Positions 4,978 through 5,982 of a stretch of DNA of 5,982 nucleotides are shown piece by piece. A model generated the notes under the pieces. The model was not told the DNA's origin, did no database searches, and worked only from the letters and a program-made list of their open reading frames with translations. The number at the start of each line of letters is the position of its first letter. The first letter of the stretch is position 1. Origin of the DNA: DATJGR01 sp035494855 (GTDB lineage Bacteria; Pseudomonadota; Gammaproteobacteria; Pseudomonadales; Azotimanducaceae); contig DATJGR010000259.1 of the NCBI GenBank assembly GCA_035494855.1, positions 1 through 5,982 on the forward strand, written 5' to 3'. Made by a program: the position numbers and the translations under genes.

Positions 4978-5982
4978 TCAGTTCGCAGCGGCGTACACGG
5001 GGAAGCGACGGCAGAGTTCGAGTGCTTTGTGCTTCACCGAGCCGATCATGTTGTCGTTCTTCAGATCGTCGAGCACGTCGCACATCCAATGCGTGAGCGT
5101 CTTGCATTCGGCTTCCTTGAAGCCGCGCGTCGTGACGGCGGGCGTGCCGATGCGTAAGCCGCTGGTCACGGCTGGAGAGCGCGGATCGTTCGGCACCGCG
5201 TTCTTGTTGACGGTGATGTTCGCGCGGCCCAATGCGGCGTCCGCGCCTTTGCCGGTGATCTTCTTGTCGATCAGGTCCAGCAGGAACAGATGGTTGTCGG
5301 TGCCGCCGGAGACGACCTTATATCCGCGCTGCTGGAACTCCGCCGCCATGACGCGCGCGTTGGCGAGCACCTGTTTCTGATACGACGCGAACGCCGGTTC
5401 CATCGCTTCCTTGAAGCACACTGCTTTCGCGGCGATGACGTGCATCAGCGGTCCCCCCTGCGTGCCAGGGAACAGCGCCGAGTTCAGCTTCTTCTCGATG
5501 TCGGCGTTTTCACGCGCGAGGATCATGCCGCCGCGCGGGCCGCGCAGCGTCTTGTGCGTGGTGGTGGTGCCGACGTCGGCGAACGGCACCGGGCTGGGAT
5601 ACAGGCCGACCGCCACCAGACCGGCGACGTGCGCCATGTCGACCAGGAAATAGGCGCCCACCGAATCTGCAATGTCGCGGAAGCGTTGCCAGTCGAGCTT
5701 GCGCGAGTATGCCGAGAATCCGGCGACGATCAGCTTCGGCCGATGCTGCTGCGCCAGCGCCGCGACCTGTTCGTAGTCGACTTCACCGGTCTCCGCAACG
5801 AGGCCGTACTGAACCGCGTGATACACCTTGCCCGAGAAGTTCACCGGCGCGCCGTGCGTGAGGTGGCCCCCGGCATCGAGACTCATACCCAGCACCACGT
5901 CGCCCGCCGAGAGCAGCGCCAGGTACGCCGCGGCATTGGCTTGCGACCCCGAGTGCGGCTGCACGTTCGCGAAGGCGGCACC
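4978..5982 (-). CDS. glyA: Serine hydroxymethyltransferase (5' end outside the window)
   Basis: 334 codons and a TGA stop; the frame is open to the right edge, so about 85 N-terminal residues are missing by comparison with the 417-residue E. coli enzyme. It is a cytoplasmic PLP enzyme that converts serine and tetrahydrofolate to glycine and 5,10-methylene-THF. Visible motifs (numbered from the edge): ANVQPHSGSQAN (5-16), GGHLTHG (38-44), FLVDMAHVAGLVA (112-124, with Asp115 holding the PLP ring nitrogen and His118), TTTTHKTLRGPRGG (139-152, with Lys144 as the PLP Schiff-base lysine), FPGTQGGPLMHVIAAKA (171-187) and SGGTDNHLFLLDL (225-237). It is the first visible gene of the minus-strand run, and any promoter lies beyond the window. 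Its link to nrdR joins one-carbon supply for thymidylate with dNTP control; that functional reading is inference. Confidence 0.97.
   Translation of the reverse strand, partial: GAAFANVQPHSGSQANAAAYLALLSAGDVVLGMSLDAGGHLTHGAPVNFSGKVYHAVQYGLVAETGEVDYEQVAALAQQHRPKLIVAGFSAYSRKLDWQRFRDIADSVGAYFLVDMAHVAGLVAVGLYPSPVPFADVGTTTTHKTLRGPRGGMILARENADIEKKLNSALFPGTQGGPLMHVIAAKAVCFKEAMEPAFASYQKQVLANARVMAAEFQQRGYKVVSGGTDNHLFLLDLIDKKITGKGADAALGRANITVNKNAVPNDPRSPAVTSGLRIGTPAVTTRGFKEAECKTLTHWMCDVLDDLKNDNMIGSVKHKALELCRRFPVYAAAN

Noticed and set aside
3686..5157. Two long overlapping plus-strand frames (404 and 327 codons) opposite ribD, nrdR and glyA
   Set aside because: Both are complement-strand shadows of conserved genes, Arg- and Ala-rich with no domain signature, and no ribosome site or promoter supports them.
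1..5982. Mobile elements, CRISPR arrays, toxin-antitoxin or defence genes, tRNA/rRNA genes
   Set aside because: Nothing on either strand resembles them. Coding sequence fills all but a few short gaps, and every frame used belongs to a recognised housekeeping family or the protease.

Overview
This window looks like an ordinary housekeeping segment from a GC-rich gammaproteobacterial chromosome. The gene order and the protein sequences (GlyA, NrdR, RibD, RibH, NusB, ThiL, PgpA, IspA) resemble the gammaproteobacterial versions. The retropepsin-like exported protease and the strong G/C bias at third codon positions point away from enterics, perhaps towards a Xanthomonadales-, Nevskiales- or Steroidobacter-like lineage. 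That finer placement is inference only.

Layout. Positions 1-180 (+ strand) hold the C-terminal end of a farnesyl/geranyl diphosphate synthase (ispA). A 50-nt gap with a short hairpin separates it from a convergent run of eight genes, all on the minus strand, that fills the rest of the window. Read in the direction of transcription (right to left) they are: glyA (5' end cut by the right edge), nrdR, ribD, ribH, nusB, thiL, pgpA and a secreted single-domain aspartyl protease. Junctions are tight: 9 nt, 2 nt, 35 nt, 9 nt, an 8-nt overlap, a roughly 44-nt overlap, and 61 nt. There is no gene-free stretch above 61 nt, no RNA gene, mobile element, CRISPR or riboswitch that I can see, and no convincing U-tract terminator.

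How the genes fit together. GlyA makes glycine and 5,10-methylene-THF. NrdR represses ribonucleotide reductase genes in response to nucleotide levels. RibD and RibH carry out middle and late riboflavin steps. NusB is the rRNA antitermination factor. ThiL makes thiamine diphosphate. PgpA dephosphorylates phosphatidylglycerophosphate. From nrdR to pgpA the order is the one known from E. coli. In E. coli the pgpA end also faces a convergent dxs-ispA-xseB cluster. Here ispA is still convergent, but dxs is absent from between them and a protease gene occupies the end of the operon.

I found no undescribed multi-gene system. The points most worth a second look are an Asn replacing the usual Asp in the ThiL GGD motif, the altered ispA/dxs boundary with the protease inserted, and a pair of tandem hairpins over the nrdR/ribD junction.
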